A stretch of DNA of 64,000 nucleotides, from positions 62,001 through 126,000 of the forward strand of contig JBGSIC010000013.1 in the NCBI GenBank assembly GCA_041751875.1, written 5' to 3'. Numbering within the stretch: the stretch's first letter is position 1; each line of letters begins with the position of its first letter. Shown here one piece after another: positions 17,531 to 27,101 of the stretch. Made by a program: the position numbers and the translations under genes. A model generated the notes under the pieces. The model saw only the letters and a list, made by a program, of their open reading frames with translations. It had not been told where the DNA came from and did no database searches. The stretch is from JBGSIC01 sp041751875. Lineage in GTDB: Bacteria; Bdellovibrionota; FAC87; UBA2466; JACKAF01.

Positions 17531-18247
17531 ATGCTTTCCGTACGCTTGTCGGTTGTCGCTGCCGTGCTAATCAGTATTGCGTCGCACGCTTCGCCGCGAA
17601 TCATCAACGGAGTGGAAATCGCTTCAAACGACTACCCTTTCATGGCTACCGTAAAGTTTAAGAACACGGTTTGTAGTGCCGTGATCGTAGGCAGACAAGC
17701 TGTTCTCACGGCCGCCCACTGCGTCTCCAGCGACATTGCCGAAGTGGATTTTAACGGCAGGTTGTACGGCGCCGAGTTTGTGAAAAATAATCACTATGAC
17801 GAAAGCAGTCTGCACGGTGATATCGCGTTCGGTTACTTGAGCGAACCCCTTCTCGCTGCCGTGCCCATCGCGGTGGAAACACGCTTCCAAGCTGATGAGG
17901 GTCATTACATGGATCTCCTGGGCTTTGGCTGCAGCATCCCCCAAGGACCGCAGAACACCGGGGGGGTACTGAAGATCGGAAGGGCCCGCGTAGGGACAAA
18001 AGCCAAATTAAATGAAGCCACTTTCCAGACAAACGGTGCGGCCCTGTGCTTTGGAGATTCTGGTGGCGCGGCGATAACCTACCATGAAGGTAACCCTGTG
18101 CTGATGGGAACCGGGTCTGCAGGAGATATCAAATCGAAGAGTACTTTTGCGCGCCTCAACGGGCGCATTAACCTAGGCTTCCTCTATACGATGCAAGCAA
18201 AGTACCAAACTGAAATAGAAGGCCTTGGCTATCCACTAGCCTACTGA
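17531..18247 (+). CDS. Secreted trypsin-like serine protease (S1 family)
   Basis: 238 residues with a signal peptide (residues 1-20, ending SHASP). The mature chain begins with the zymogen-like R-IINGVE. The triad is complete: His63 in LTAAHC, Asp97 in HGDIAF, Ser177 in CFGDSGGA. Cysteines near 48/64 and 134/173 can form the usual disulfides. It should cleave proteins outside the cytoplasm. Trypsin-like enzymes of this compact form are common in predatory delta-type bacteria, which is consistent with the suggested lineage. An AGAGG site precedes ATG 17531. Confidence 0.9.
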   Translation: MLSVRLSVVAAVLISIASHASPRIINGVEIASNDYPFMATVKFKNTVCSAVIVGRQAVLTAAHCVSSDIAEVDFNGRLYGAEFVKNNHYDESSLHGDIAFGYLSEPLLAAVPIAVETRFQADEGHYMDLLGFGCSIPQGPQNTGGVLKIGRARVGTKAKLNEATFQTNGAALCFGDSGGAAITYHEGNPVLMGTGSAGDIKSKSTFARLNGRINLGFLYTMQAKYQTEIEGLGYPLAY

Positions 18248-18426
18248 GCCCGGTGTGCATCGAATTCCACAACTTCCCCCTCTTCGACGCGATAGGTGAT
18301 CTCGATCGGATGGCAGCATCCCTCGCAGTCCTCCACGTAGGTCTGCGAAGAAACTGACGGATCCAGCAGCATGGAAATGGGACGCCAACAATACGGGCAG
18401 CTAAATTGGTATTCCACTTCCTTCAA
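18241..18426 (-). CDS. CPXCG-type cysteine-rich small protein
   Basis: A zinc-ribbon-like protein with CPYC at the start and C-x-x-C-C in DCEGCCHPIEI, matching the CPXCG-motif family (about 60 residues, unknown role). I place the start at TTG 18426, which overlaps the stop of the upstream transporter gene (TTGA); a longer ATG form from 18468 would run into that gene. It also overlaps the protease gene tail to tail by a few bases. Confidence 0.75.
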   Translation of the reverse strand: MKEVEYQFSCPYCWRPISMLLDPSVSSQTYVEDCEGCCHPIEITYRVEEGEVVEFDAHRAQ

Positions 18427-19148
18427 AAGGCGCCCAAACCTTTCCCGATAATCCGAACGACAAGGCAAACAATCACGACGCGAAAAATCCGTACGAATAA
18501 CTTCTCCGGTATCCTATTGAGAAACTGCTTCCCGGTCCAATTACCTAGGAAAACCACTATCACCATGACTGTGACAAGCGGCCAATACGGGCCCAGCACG
18601 AAGCCAAGAGCAAGGTAGGTACTGGTTTTGAGTAAATGGACGGCTGCCTGACAGGCTGCCTTGGTCGCCACCAGAGCTTCTTTGGTGAGCCCCTCTCTCA
18701 GGTAAAATGACCCCACCAACGCATCCACCGTTCCCGCGAACAGCGCCACAAATCCTGTTACCGCTCCCAAAGAAAACCACTTCCCCTTAAAAGACGGTCC
18801 TCCCTTGAACTTCGGCAAGAAGGCCATTACCAAAATGAACACACCCAGCCCGATCTGAAAAAGATTATCTGGTATCGTGACGACAAACCGCGAGGCGAGC
18901 AACGTTCCCAAAAACGCCCCGACTGTGAATTGAAATACAATCTTCCAACCGATATACGGCCTAAGTATCCAGCTGCGCGAAACATTGCTCGCTAACTGAA
19001 CGGTGCCATGGAGAGGAATGAGAACGAGGGGAGGAAAAAACTCGGCCATTACCGCAAGTAACAACATGCCGCCCCCCATCCCGATCGCACCTGAGAGAAC
19101 AGAGGTGAGATAGGCGGCTACCACCAAAATAATGTGCGCGAATTCCAT
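18423..19148 (-). CDS. TSUP-family membrane transporter (TauE/SafE)
   Basis: 241 residues with seven or eight membrane helices. The glycine-rich SGAIGMGGGMLLL near the N-terminus is the TauE/SafE repeat signature; the second repeat begins ALFAGTVDALVGSF. Relatives export sulfite, sulfonates or other small organic anions across the inner membrane; the substrate here is not evident. It is the first gene of a two-gene unit with the CPXCG protein. Confidence 0.85.
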   Translation of the reverse strand: MEFAHIILVVAAYLTSVLSGAIGMGGGMLLLAVMAEFFPPLVLIPLHGTVQLASNVSRSWILRPYIGWKIVFQFTVGAFLGTLLASRFVVTIPDNLFQIGLGVFILVMAFLPKFKGGPSFKGKWFSLGAVTGFVALFAGTVDALVGSFYLREGLTKEALVATKAACQAAVHLLKTSTYLALGFVLGPYWPLVTVMVIVVFLGNWTGKQFLNRIPEKLFVRIFRVVIVCLVVRIIGKGLGAF

Positions 19149-19202
19149 TACATTAATTTACGAGAATCGGTGGGGAAAGAAAATGCAAAGACGCTCTCGC
19201 GT

Positions 19203-19451
19203 TTAACGTTCTTTCACTTTAAGCGCAGCAGCGTTGGCTTCGAGAAACTCTTTGATTTCGTCTGCCATGCCCAAGAGTTTTTCCCATTGCTCTTTATAGA
19301 GAGTCACCGGAAAACGGCCTAATCCGTAGACCGACAGCGCCCCTTTTTGGCTGACCTTCAGCGAAAGGCCACGCGCCGAGGTTTTCTTGAGCGCATCATT
19401 TTCTGCTCTGAGTCTTTCGAGTTCTGCTTTAAGTTGTTCTTCTGTGCCCAT
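19203..19451 (-). CDS. Small coiled-coil protein, unknown
   Basis: 82 residues from ATG 19451, chosen for the strong AAGGAG site; an upstream ATG at 19508 lacks one. Residues 3-25 (TEEQLKAELERLRAENDALKK) are a leucine-zipper-like coil. The rest, with SVYGLGRFPVTLYKEQWEKLL, looks like a small domain conserved in delta-type bacteria as I recall it, with no function known to me. Confidence 0.65.
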   Translation of the reverse strand: MGTEEQLKAELERLRAENDALKKTSARGLSLKVSQKGALSVYGLGRFPVTLYKEQWEKLLGMADEIKEFLEANAAALKVKER

Positions 19452-19580
19452 GGGCGCGCTCCTTACTCTATTTGTCGAAGTTATGTCGTCCTCTCCCCTA
19501 GGGGTCAAGGGAAAATGTTGTGGGCACCTCTCCTAGTGCGAGTTAGACTAGGCCACGAAGGTTCAACGGTACTTGGCCCA

Positions 19581-20285
19581 ATGAAACAATCTCTGATCAA
19601 AACCGTCCGCCACATTTCCAGTTTCTTGCTGTTTCTTTTTCTTAGAACGCTGTGCCTCATCTTCTACCGAACTGAAGTAGAGTGGATTGGCGAAGGAAAG
19701 AACCAGGGATGGAACGGGGTACGTCTCTTTATTTTTCTCAATCACACCAGTCTTTTTGAGCTTGTCTACTTAGCGGCGATTCCGCTGTCTGCTCTTTGGC
19801 AACATGCCCCGCGGATGGTAACTCCCGGAGCAGACAAAACACTCAACCGACCCTTCGTAGGGAGGATTTTTAAGTTTATTTTTCCGAACATGATTTCGAT
19901 TTCGCGGAAACGCGATCATACCTGGCAGGAATTTCTCGATCACATTTCTGATGAGTCCCTAATCGGAATCGCGCCCGAAGGGCGCATGCTCAGACCCAAT
20001 GGTTTGGATTCCGAAGGCAAACCCATGTCCATTCGCGGGGGGGTCGCCGACGTGCTTGAAGCCCTCTCTTCTGGCGCCCTTTTGATCGCTTACAGCGGGG
20101 GCCTCCACCATGTGCAATCGCCCGGCGAGGGCCTTCCCAAACTCTTTAAGACCATCCGGATCCGTTTTGAACGGCTGGATATCGCTAGCTACAAAGAGTC
20201 ATTGCGCAAGTCTGGAAAGGGCTTTAAAGAAGCGGTTGTGGAAGACCTTGAACGCCGAAAGGCGCAATACACGCCACACCTATGA
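19581..20285 (+). CDS. PlsC-like glycerolipid acyltransferase
   Basis: About 234 residues with an N-terminal hydrophobic segment and the two acyltransferase blocks: NHTSLFE (the H-x4-D box with Glu in place of Asp) and APEGRML (the PEG-T/S-R box). It should acylate lysophospholipid or a related lipid at the inner membrane. The acidic-residue substitution makes the exact reaction uncertain. Start at ATG 19581 is chosen because the upstream frame is not protein-like. Its end overlaps the next start (ATGA). Confidence 0.8.
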   Translation: MKQSLIKTVRHISSFLLFLFLRTLCLIFYRTEVEWIGEGKNQGWNGVRLFIFLNHTSLFELVYLAAIPLSALWQHAPRMVTPGADKTLNRPFVGRIFKFIFPNMISISRKRDHTWQEFLDHISDESLIGIAPEGRMLRPNGLDSEGKPMSIRGGVADVLEALSSGALLIAYSGGLHHVQSPGEGLPKLFKTIRIRFERLDIASYKESLRKSGKGFKEAVVEDLERRKAQYTPHL

Positions 20286-21169
20286 AGCGACCATTTAAAA
20301 TCATTGCGGCGTTCGCGCTGGGTCTTTTTATATCTTGGTGGTTTTTAAAACCGAGGCCACCCTCTCCTCCTCCCGCACCGGTCTCCACGAGACCGAAAGC
20401 CGATTTACTCCTGCCCACCCCACGAGTCCCTTCACCTACTCCCCGCATCGCGACTACCAAAAAAGAGAAAACAACTTCCCCGTTCACCGTTCCGCCCGAT
20501 GCCGTCGCGTTCGAAGTGCACGACGGGCTGGCGCTTGCCTTCGGCGATATTGTTTTGGGAAAGCCCGATGAGCCAGTCGAACAGGGATTTTTCGTTCCTC
20601 CTCCCGTTCAACTTTGGGACAGCGCCGAAATTCCCTACGCTATCGATGATAAGATCACAAACCCAGAGCAAGTGGAAGAGGCGTTGGCCTTTTTTCAGAA
20701 ACAGACTCGCGTACGATTTGTTCCCTTTCAGGATCAAGCTGATGCAATCGTTTTTGTCCCTGGCGAAAAGCACTGTTACTCCTACGTCGGAAAGGTAAGA
20801 GGTCACCAACCCATTTATCTCTCTCCCCATTGCGGGCCACAACAGGTAGCGCACGAACTGATGCACGCTCTTGGCTTTGTCCATGAGCAAAGTCGCTCGG
20901 ATCGCGATCGCTACGTGGAAGTCCTCACAGACAATATTCAACCCGATTATCTCTTCCAATTTGCCCGCGTTCCAGAAACGTTGATGGAAACGGTAAAAGG
21001 TTCCGCCTTTGATTACGGCTCCATCATGCTCTATGAACCAAACGCTTTTGCCGTCGAAAAGAGCAAACCCACTTTGCGGGGCAAAAATGGCAACCAAATC
21101 TCTCCCGTTAAAAATGGGTTAAGCCGCTTGGATGCAGAACGGGTCAATGATATCTATGGTGGGATATGA
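20282..21169 (+). CDS. Astacin-like zinc metalloprotease (M12A), membrane-anchored
   Basis: 295 residues. Residues 7-22 are one hydrophobic anchor or signal, followed by a Pro-rich spacer (about 24-60). The catalytic domain has HELMHALGFVHEQSRSDRD (zinc His191, His195, His201; catalytic Glu192) and the Met-turn SIMLYE (Met249, Tyr251), the full astacin signature. It is an extracytoplasmic protease, perhaps for prey or host proteins. It sits between a lipid acyltransferase and prfC, each joined by four-base overlaps, which looks like transcriptional chance rather than shared function. Confidence 0.9.
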   Translation: MKRPFKIIAAFALGLFISWWFLKPRPPSPPPAPVSTRPKADLLLPTPRVPSPTPRIATTKKEKTTSPFTVPPDAVAFEVHDGLALAFGDIVLGKPDEPVEQGFFVPPPVQLWDSAEIPYAIDDKITNPEQVEEALAFFQKQTRVRFVPFQDQADAIVFVPGEKHCYSYVGKVRGHQPIYLSPHCGPQQVAHELMHALGFVHEQSRSDRDRYVEVLTDNIQPDYLFQFARVPETLMETVKGSAFDYGSIMLYEPNAFAVEKSKPTLRGKNGNQISPVKNGLSRLDAERVNDIYGGI

Positions 21170-22740
21170 GTTCCTTAGCCGCCGAAATCAAGAAACGCCG
21201 CACTTTTGCGATTATTTCCCATCCTGACGCGGGCAAGACCACCATCACGGAGAAAGTTCTGCTTCACGGCGGCGTCATTCAGGAAGCCGGTGAGGTCAAA
21301 GGAAAAGCCGGTACCAAGGCAGCCACCTCGGATTGGATGAAGCTTGAACAGCAACGCGGGGTTTCTATCACTTCCAGCGTGATGCAGTTCGACTATGAAG
21401 GGCTACGACTCAACTTGATCGATACTCCCGGTCACAAGGATTTCGGCGAGGACACCTACCGCGTCCTACACGCGGCCGACAGCGCGGCAATGCTTCTCGA
21501 CGCCGGTCGCGGTGTGGAGCTTCAAACCAAAAAACTCTACGAAGTTTGCCGTTTGAGAAAGATGCCGATTTTTACTTTTGCTAATAAGATGGATAGGGAA
21601 GGAAAAAGCCCTCTCGATCTCATCGACGACGTGGAAAGCACTCTCCACATGCACTGCTATCCGGTCACCTGGCCGATGGGGATGGGAGCCGATTTCAGGG
21701 GTCTTTATCACCGATTCGAAAACAATCTCTATCTGTACAAGAAGGACGTACTCGAACCGACCGTTGTAAAAGTTGAGTCCGCCGCCGATCCGTTGATCGC
21801 AAAACATATTGGTGAGGAACTCTTTGCCACTCTCCAAGAAGAACTGGAACTTCTTCAAGGAGTTTTAAGTCCGTTTGACCCAGAAGCGTTTTTGCGAGGG
21901 GAAATTAGTCCCATGACTTTCGGAAGTGCGAAGTACAACTGGGGGGTCGATCTGTTTCTCCGTCTCTTTGCACAATATGCCCCTCCTCCCCAACCCCGCG
22001 TCATCGAAGGCGGTGACCTTTCTCCAGTAGAGAACTTCTTCTCGGGTTTTGTTTTTAAGATCCAAGCCAACATGGACAAAAGGCATCGGGATCGCGTTGC
22101 GTTCATACGCATTTGCTCCGGGAAGTTTGAGCGGGGCATGAAGGTACACCACACGCGTCTGAACCGAGAAATTCGTCTTGCTTACGCGAACCAGTTCATG
22201 GCGCGCGACCGAGAAACAGTCGAAGTCGCTTACTCGGGCGACATCGTCGGAATTAACGATACGGGCAACTTTCAAATTGGTGACAGCGTCAGCGATGGGA
22301 GACCGGTAAACTTTGCCGGCATTCCGCGTTTCTCACCAGAACACTTTGGTAAACTCGTCGTAAGCGATGCCCTAAAACGCAAGCAGCTTGAGAAAGGCGT
22401 GCGCCAGTTGGTTGACGAAGGCTCTATCCAGCTTTTCTACGATCCACGAGTGGGGTGGCAGGATCCCATTCTGGGAGTTGTGGGCATTTTGCAGTTCGAT
22501 GTCCTTTTGTTTCGTTTGCAGGATGAGTATGGAGTAGATAGCAAACTCGACTCGCTTCCCTACACATTGGCTCGTTGGCCCGTAGACGCTGAAGGAAAGC
22601 CAACGCGAGCGGTAAAAGGCACCCCCCATTTATTCCAAGATGTGAACGATCTCCCCGTTGTACTCTTCCAAGGGGAGTGGGACTATCAACGGGTGGTGCG
22701 AGAAAACGCTGATATTACCTTCAAAATTACGAGCGCCTAA
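21166..22740 (+). CDS. prfC: Peptide chain release factor 3
   Basis: 524 residues, close to E. coli RF3 (529). G1 is SHPDAGKTTITEK, G2 RGVSITSSVMQF, G3 DTPGHKDFGEDTYR, G4 NKMDRE. The RF3-specific WPVDAEGK region is near the C-terminus. This GTPase recycles RF1/RF2 from the ribosome after peptide release. The ATG overlaps the astacin stop. Confidence 0.96.
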   Translation: MSSLAAEIKKRRTFAIISHPDAGKTTITEKVLLHGGVIQEAGEVKGKAGTKAATSDWMKLEQQRGVSITSSVMQFDYEGLRLNLIDTPGHKDFGEDTYRVLHAADSAAMLLDAGRGVELQTKKLYEVCRLRKMPIFTFANKMDREGKSPLDLIDDVESTLHMHCYPVTWPMGMGADFRGLYHRFENNLYLYKKDVLEPTVVKVESAADPLIAKHIGEELFATLQEELELLQGVLSPFDPEAFLRGEISPMTFGSAKYNWGVDLFLRLFAQYAPPPQPRVIEGGDLSPVENFFSGFVFKIQANMDKRHRDRVAFIRICSGKFERGMKVHHTRLNREIRLAYANQFMARDRETVEVAYSGDIVGINDTGNFQIGDSVSDGRPVNFAGIPRFSPEHFGKLVVSDALKRKQLEKGVRQLVDEGSIQLFYDPRVGWQDPILGVVGILQFDVLLFRLQDEYGVDSKLDSLPYTLARWPVDAEGKPTRAVKGTPHLFQDVNDLPVVLFQGEWDYQRVVRENADITFKITSA

Positions 22741-22743
22741 TCC

Positions 22744-23505
22744 ATGAATCTCCGTGTTGTGACTTACAACCTTCACAAGGGCTTAAGCGTCGGCAATTCG
22801 CGCCTCGTCCTTAGCGAAATTAAAGAAGCGCTCAAACCTTTAAGCTGTGATCTTGTGCTTCTACAGGAAATTCAGGGAGAGCATCTCGACTACAAGAAAA
22901 AGTTTGCTGGTTGGCCCGAGGAAAGCCAGTACGAATACCTTGCCGATCAACTTTGGTCTCACTACGCCTACGCAAAAAACGCGATATATAAAAAAGGTCA
23001 TCACGGCAATGCCCTTTTAAGCCGCTTCCCTTTGCATTCGGAGAATATCAATCTATCGAAACTTCCTCAGTTTAGCCGCAGTTTATTGCACGGAGTGATA
23101 GCGCTTCCCGATCCACTCCCTCCTCTTCATGTTATCTGCGCACACTTTGGCTTGTGGCGATCGAACCAACAAAAGCACGCAGAAACACTAATCACACGTA
23201 TTCAAAAAGAAGTTCCTGCCAATGCGCCTTTAATTTTCGGTGGGGATCTCAATGATTGGTCGGGGAAACTGGGAGCTTTTATCGCCCGAGCTTTGGACAT
23301 GCACGAAGTGCATGATTATCAAAACGGGGCGCATGCCAAAACCTTCCCCGCTTGGTGGCCCATGCTTGCCCTTGATCGTTTGTACTTTAGGAATCTGGAT
23401 CTGGTTACCTGCCAATCCGGTCCCGCTGATCCCTGGCGCAAACTTTCCGATCACTTGCCGCTCATCGCGGAATTTCGCGTTCCGCCCCCACACGCCACAA
23501 GATAA
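22744..23505 (+). CDS. Endonuclease/exonuclease/phosphatase-family hydrolase
   Basis: 253 residues with the EEP motifs in order: VVTYNLHKG, LLQEIQG (metal-binding Glu), CAHFGLWRSNQQ, GGDLNDW and SDHLPLIAEF (catalytic His). Relatives cleave phosphodiester or phosphomonoester bonds of nucleic acids, lipids or nucleotides. No signal peptide is seen. It lies three bases after prfC in the same operon. Substrate unknown. Confidence 0.85.
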   Translation: MNLRVVTYNLHKGLSVGNSRLVLSEIKEALKPLSCDLVLLQEIQGEHLDYKKKFAGWPEESQYEYLADQLWSHYAYAKNAIYKKGHHGNALLSRFPLHSENINLSKLPQFSRSLLHGVIALPDPLPPLHVICAHFGLWRSNQQKHAETLITRIQKEVPANAPLIFGGDLNDWSGKLGAFIARALDMHEVHDYQNGAHAKTFPAWWPMLALDRLYFRNLDLVTCQSGPADPWRKLSDHLPLIAEFRVPPPHATR

Positions 23506-23747
23506 AGGTATACAGTGCGTCTATTCCATTCACACATTCTCTTTCCTCAATGTTTCTCTCAGTGCTATCGGTGAACTCCTAAAAAATGTCGGGAAAATGA
23601 GCAACAAACCGCTAGCTTTCAATTGAAAATTCAATTACTTAGCCTCGCCGTGGGGCGTGATTTTGGCTTACAGTTTGCAATTAGATAGAGAGACCCCACC
23701 ACACCTCATCTCAAGTCACGCATAAGGGAATGTTCGAGGAGCCTGGC

Positions 23748-26105
23748 GTGAAGTTTGTTTTTTCCCTTTTTATTATCGTTGCCCTGACAGCCTGTCAGAA
23801 CCGACGTGCGGAAGTAAATAACTCTCACAACGAATTCACCGTTGCCCTGGGTGGACGCCAAGTGGGAGTCGGTCAATTTCAGGCCGGCGGGTTGTCTCTT
23901 GCTTATGGAGAAATGCTTGAGCTGACTTGGGTGATTGATGGTGCTCCGGATAGCTGCCAGATTTCGGCGGCGGGTTCCGTTCTGGATATCACCCCCCTTC
24001 TCGAGTCAGGTTATCAAAGTGATTCACTCACCAGCAGTCGCACTTACGTCCTGACTTGCACCAACAGCTATCAAACCAAGAGTGATGAACTTGTTGTCAC
24101 AGTCGCCGCTCAACCCACCATTGCGTTTGAACGCGAAGGAGCCGCGTCTCGTCCACTGGGTCAAGTGACCATCGGTCAAACCGCCGACACTCTGGTGCGC
24201 GTGAACAATATCGGTAGCCAAACAATCACTCTTTCAGCGACCGGACTGGCCACCCCTTTTTCATTGGTCAATGCCAGCTGCTTACAGAATTTGGCTGCGG
24301 GGGCGTCGTGTTCTTTTTCGATTCGCTTTGCACCTAGTGCTGTAGGGACAGCATCGGATGTTCTCACACTTGCGGTCGCAGGATCGAGTGCTTCCAGCAC
24401 AGTTTCGGTTTCAGGCGAGGGAATGACCCCTCCCAGTAGCATTGCCTTGGATTCTGTCGATGGCTTGCAATTTGGCAACGTTGCCCTTGGTGCGTCACCC
24501 TATCTACGCTTTACCGCACGCAACACAAGTGCGCAGGCTCTCACTCTCGTCGTAACGGGCATCGCAACACCCTTCTCGATTGCCAACGCGACCTGTTTAC
24601 TTGCCTTGCCGGCCGGACAATCCTGCAATTTTCGCATTCACTTTTCACCCACAGCGGTTGGCCTCGCCACGAAGGCCCTCGCACTAACCGTGAATGGAAG
24701 TGCACAGACCGTTCCTTTTACGGTTCAGGGAACAGGTTTCATCAATCCCGCTGATATCGGCTATTCGATTTCTTCTTCAGGGGCGTGGGACTTCCTTCAG
24801 GTCGGCACAGGCGAAGAAGAATCAAAAACTTTTCAGATCTCCAACACAGGACTCTACCCCATCAGTGGCCTGACACTGGCTAACTTAGCCGCGCCGTTCT
24901 TTCTTACTGCCTCAAACTGTGCGGACCCCATTGCGGTGGGCGGAAACTGTTCTTTCACGATTGAGTTTCGCCCCACAGCCGTCGGACCTGCCGCCCGCAT
25001 CGCTCACTGGGATTTGGGAACCAGCCACCGAGCAGACCTTTCCCTTAGTGGTACTGGCGTAAATGACAGTCTTCCACTGGATGCGAGCTATGGCGTGGCG
25101 GGGAAATTTTTTACGGATGAAATCACTGTCGCAACCCACATCCGCGCTCAGGCCGACGGGCAGCTTCTTCTGGCTTCCATTCAAGGAAGCACTTTGAATG
25201 TTCTCAAGATTAAGGAAAACGGAGCCCTGCGCACAACTTTTGCCTCGGGGGGCCTTTTGGCCGAGGCAATTCCTGCCGGTAGCACGCTTCTAGATGTGCT
25301 TTCGATGGACACCAACGATTTCTTTGTGGTGTTCAATGATCACCGAAATTACGTACAAGTTCGCAAATACAACTCTACGGGGATTCGCAATAATGATTTC
25401 TTGATGGGAACCTCGGCAAAAGGAACCGCTGCTTCAGTGACTTCCGACGGTCGCGTCGTATTGGCGTTTCAGAACAAATTATTTAGATTTCAGCCCAACT
25501 CGCTGTTCGACAACAGCTTCGACGGTGACGGAATTAGAATTCTCACCGAATATCCTAATATTGTTATTGAGAAAATCGCCATTCAATCGGATGGCAAGAT
25601 ACTTCTCGCCGGTCCCAGTGCCGCGGGAAGCAACGACATTGTTTTCATTCGCCTGAACGCCAACGGCTCGTATGACAATACTTTTGGGGGATCGAACGGC
25701 AGAGCATTATTCATCGGGAGCGTCAGTTCGACTGTGATCGAGCTTAGTTCGATTGGAACAAGTGGTGAATCGATCATGGTGTTAAGTAACGCCTCCGGCG
25801 GCAAGGTGTATCGCCTCACACCTCAAGGTCTTGCCAGCGTAAATATGAATGTTACGGGTAGCATCCGGGATGCGGTCGTCTTAAGTAGCGGTAAAATCGG
25901 CTTACTTGGTTTTGGCGCAACCGTTTCGACCGGTGGAAAAACGGGTAAAGCCATTCTCCTTCGGGCCGACGGCACCGGAGATAACGTCCTCGATCCCAAT
26001 GACGTTGATGGATCGCCGATGCTACTTGGCACTCAGGGCGACGGCAAACTTATCGCGATTGGTCCGAGCCATTCCGGCGTTCTAGTCGGACGCTTTAATC
26101 CCTAG
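23748..26105 (+). CDS. Large lipoprotein with three choice-of-anchor-D (ASH-like) domains and delta-60 repeats
   Basis: 785 residues from GTG 23748, chosen because GAGGAG sits in front and the product then begins with a clean lipoprotein signal (VALTAC, lipid Cys about 16). After an N-terminal beta domain there are three about 110-residue Ig-like repeats, each with a conserved cysteine pair (NASC.. C, NATC.. C, ASNC.. C) and FAPSAVG/FSPTAVG/FRPTAVG. The C-terminal 320 residues contain delta-60 type repeats (NSFDGDGIR; IQSDGKILLAG; NTFGGSNG), a beta-propeller-like fold. It is probably a surface adhesion or scaffold protein. Confidence 0.8.
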   Translation: MKFVFSLFIIVALTACQNRRAEVNNSHNEFTVALGGRQVGVGQFQAGGLSLAYGEMLELTWVIDGAPDSCQISAAGSVLDITPLLESGYQSDSLTSSRTYVLTCTNSYQTKSDELVVTVAAQPTIAFEREGAASRPLGQVTIGQTADTLVRVNNIGSQTITLSATGLATPFSLVNASCLQNLAAGASCSFSIRFAPSAVGTASDVLTLAVAGSSASSTVSVSGEGMTPPSSIALDSVDGLQFGNVALGASPYLRFTARNTSAQALTLVVTGIATPFSIANATCLLALPAGQSCNFRIHFSPTAVGLATKALALTVNGSAQTVPFTVQGTGFINPADIGYSISSSGAWDFLQVGTGEEESKTFQISNTGLYPISGLTLANLAAPFFLTASNCADPIAVGGNCSFTIEFRPTAVGPAARIAHWDLGTSHRADLSLSGTGVNDSLPLDASYGVAGKFFTDEITVATHIRAQADGQLLLASIQGSTLNVLKIKENGALRTTFASGGLLAEAIPAGSTLLDVLSMDTNDFFVVFNDHRNYVQVRKYNSTGIRNNDFLMGTSAKGTAASVTSDGRVVLAFQNKLFRFQPNSLFDNSFDGDGIRILTEYPNIVIEKIAIQSDGKILLAGPSAAGSNDIVFIRLNANGSYDNTFGGSNGRALFIGSVSSTVIELSSIGTSGESIMVLSNASGGKVYRLTPQGLASVNMNVTGSIRDAVVLSSGKIGLLGFGATVSTGGKTGKAILLRADGTGDNVLDPNDVDGSPMLLGTQGDGKLIAIGPSHSGVLVGRFNP

Positions 26106-26898
26106 CGCCGCCCATCGCTTGGGTGACCATTTCCACACCGTGCAAAATGTCCCACTGGCGTTGAAAGTTGAGTGTTCCTTCGCTTGCCCCTGCAAGCGCT
26201 TCTCTTTGACCCGCTACATATACAATGATGGGTTTGAGTTCGGCCGCGTTGGGTGCAGCGATTAGCGCACGTTCGAATTCCTCCAAACGAAGAACGGCCT
26301 CTTTAACGCGATCTCGGACGGGACCATAGTCAACCGCTGCACTATAGGCAGATAACCCGTCGCTCCACTCTTCGCTAAAAGACGTGGCATTAAGCATCAC
26401 CCAATCGATCGCCATTACGCGCTCCGTCTCCTCAGCGGCCGAGCGCGCCAGACGGTAACTTTCCCTGCATTCATTTTGTAAGGTTTCGAAGCGCGAGAAG
26501 TCCTTTCGCGCCCAATCTGCTAGGGCGCTGGAAACTGCACGTTCATAGGCTTCCAAAACATCGGCTTGTTGATCGGTCAGTTGCGCCAGATTTCGCCATA
26601 CACTCGTTCTTTCTCTCAAATGCTTGCGAAAATTAGTGGCCTCAGTTGACCGCCCGAACCGGAGAAAGACAATTCTCCAACCGTACTTGCGCTTAAGAAT
26701 GGCAAACTGGATTTCGGTACTTTTCGATAAGCCCTCATAAAGTTCGCGCTGCCGCTTGGTGCGCTCGACTTCGATAACGGCTTTGCGAAGGCCAGGCGAA
26801 CCCGCCTTTGACAAAAATAATTCACACTCATCCCACAACGTTGTTGCCTGAAGAGAGTGAGAAAAAACCATGGTCAGGCCAATCAAGGCTGTCCGCAT
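26095..26898 (-). CDS. Secreted helical protein, unknown
   Basis: 267 residues with a signal peptide (MRTALIGLTMVFSHSLQA) and then a long, charged, mostly alpha-helical region with many Glu/Arg, suggestive of a coiled or bundle fold. One or two cysteines only. It overlaps the 3' end of the large lipoprotein gene by 11 bases, tail to tail. No family recognised. Confidence 0.6.
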   Translation of the reverse strand: MRTALIGLTMVFSHSLQATTLWDECELFLSKAGSPGLRKAVIEVERTKRQRELYEGLSKSTEIQFAILKRKYGWRIVFLRFGRSTEATNFRKHLRERTSVWRNLAQLTDQQADVLEAYERAVSSALADWARKDFSRFETLQNECRESYRLARSAAEETERVMAIDWVMLNATSFSEEWSDGLSAYSAAVDYGPVRDRVKEAVLRLEEFERALIAAPNAAELKPIIVYVAGQREALAGASEGTLNFQRQWDILHGVEMVTQAMGGARD

Positions 26899-27002
26899 TC
26901 CAACGCCCCTGAAAATTGTTTAAATACCCGGGTGTACCTATCTTTCACCCGAGCCAAGGCAGAGAAAAGCCCAAGTTGGCTGGCTCTTCAATCAAAAAAA
27001 GG

Positions 27003-27047
27003 CAAAAAAAAGCCCCAGTCGCTCCGTTTTTAGGGGAGGACCAGGGC
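27003..27047 (-). terminator. Rho-independent terminator of the MIDAS-lipoprotein operon
   Basis: Read on the minus strand: stem GCCCTGGTC with inner CTCC, loop, GGAG, then GACTGGGGC, followed by eight T. Stem pairs are complete if two G-T wobbles are allowed. It lies 55 bases after the lipoprotein stop. Confidence 0.85.
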
Positions 27048-27101
27048 CATGTTTGCCATGAAATTTTAGGACTTTAGTTCAGTTTGCGTAGTTCAAATTA
27101 C

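Noticed and set aside
20432..21097. 221-residue minus frame within the astacin gene
   Set aside because: The plus frame contains the complete astacin signature.
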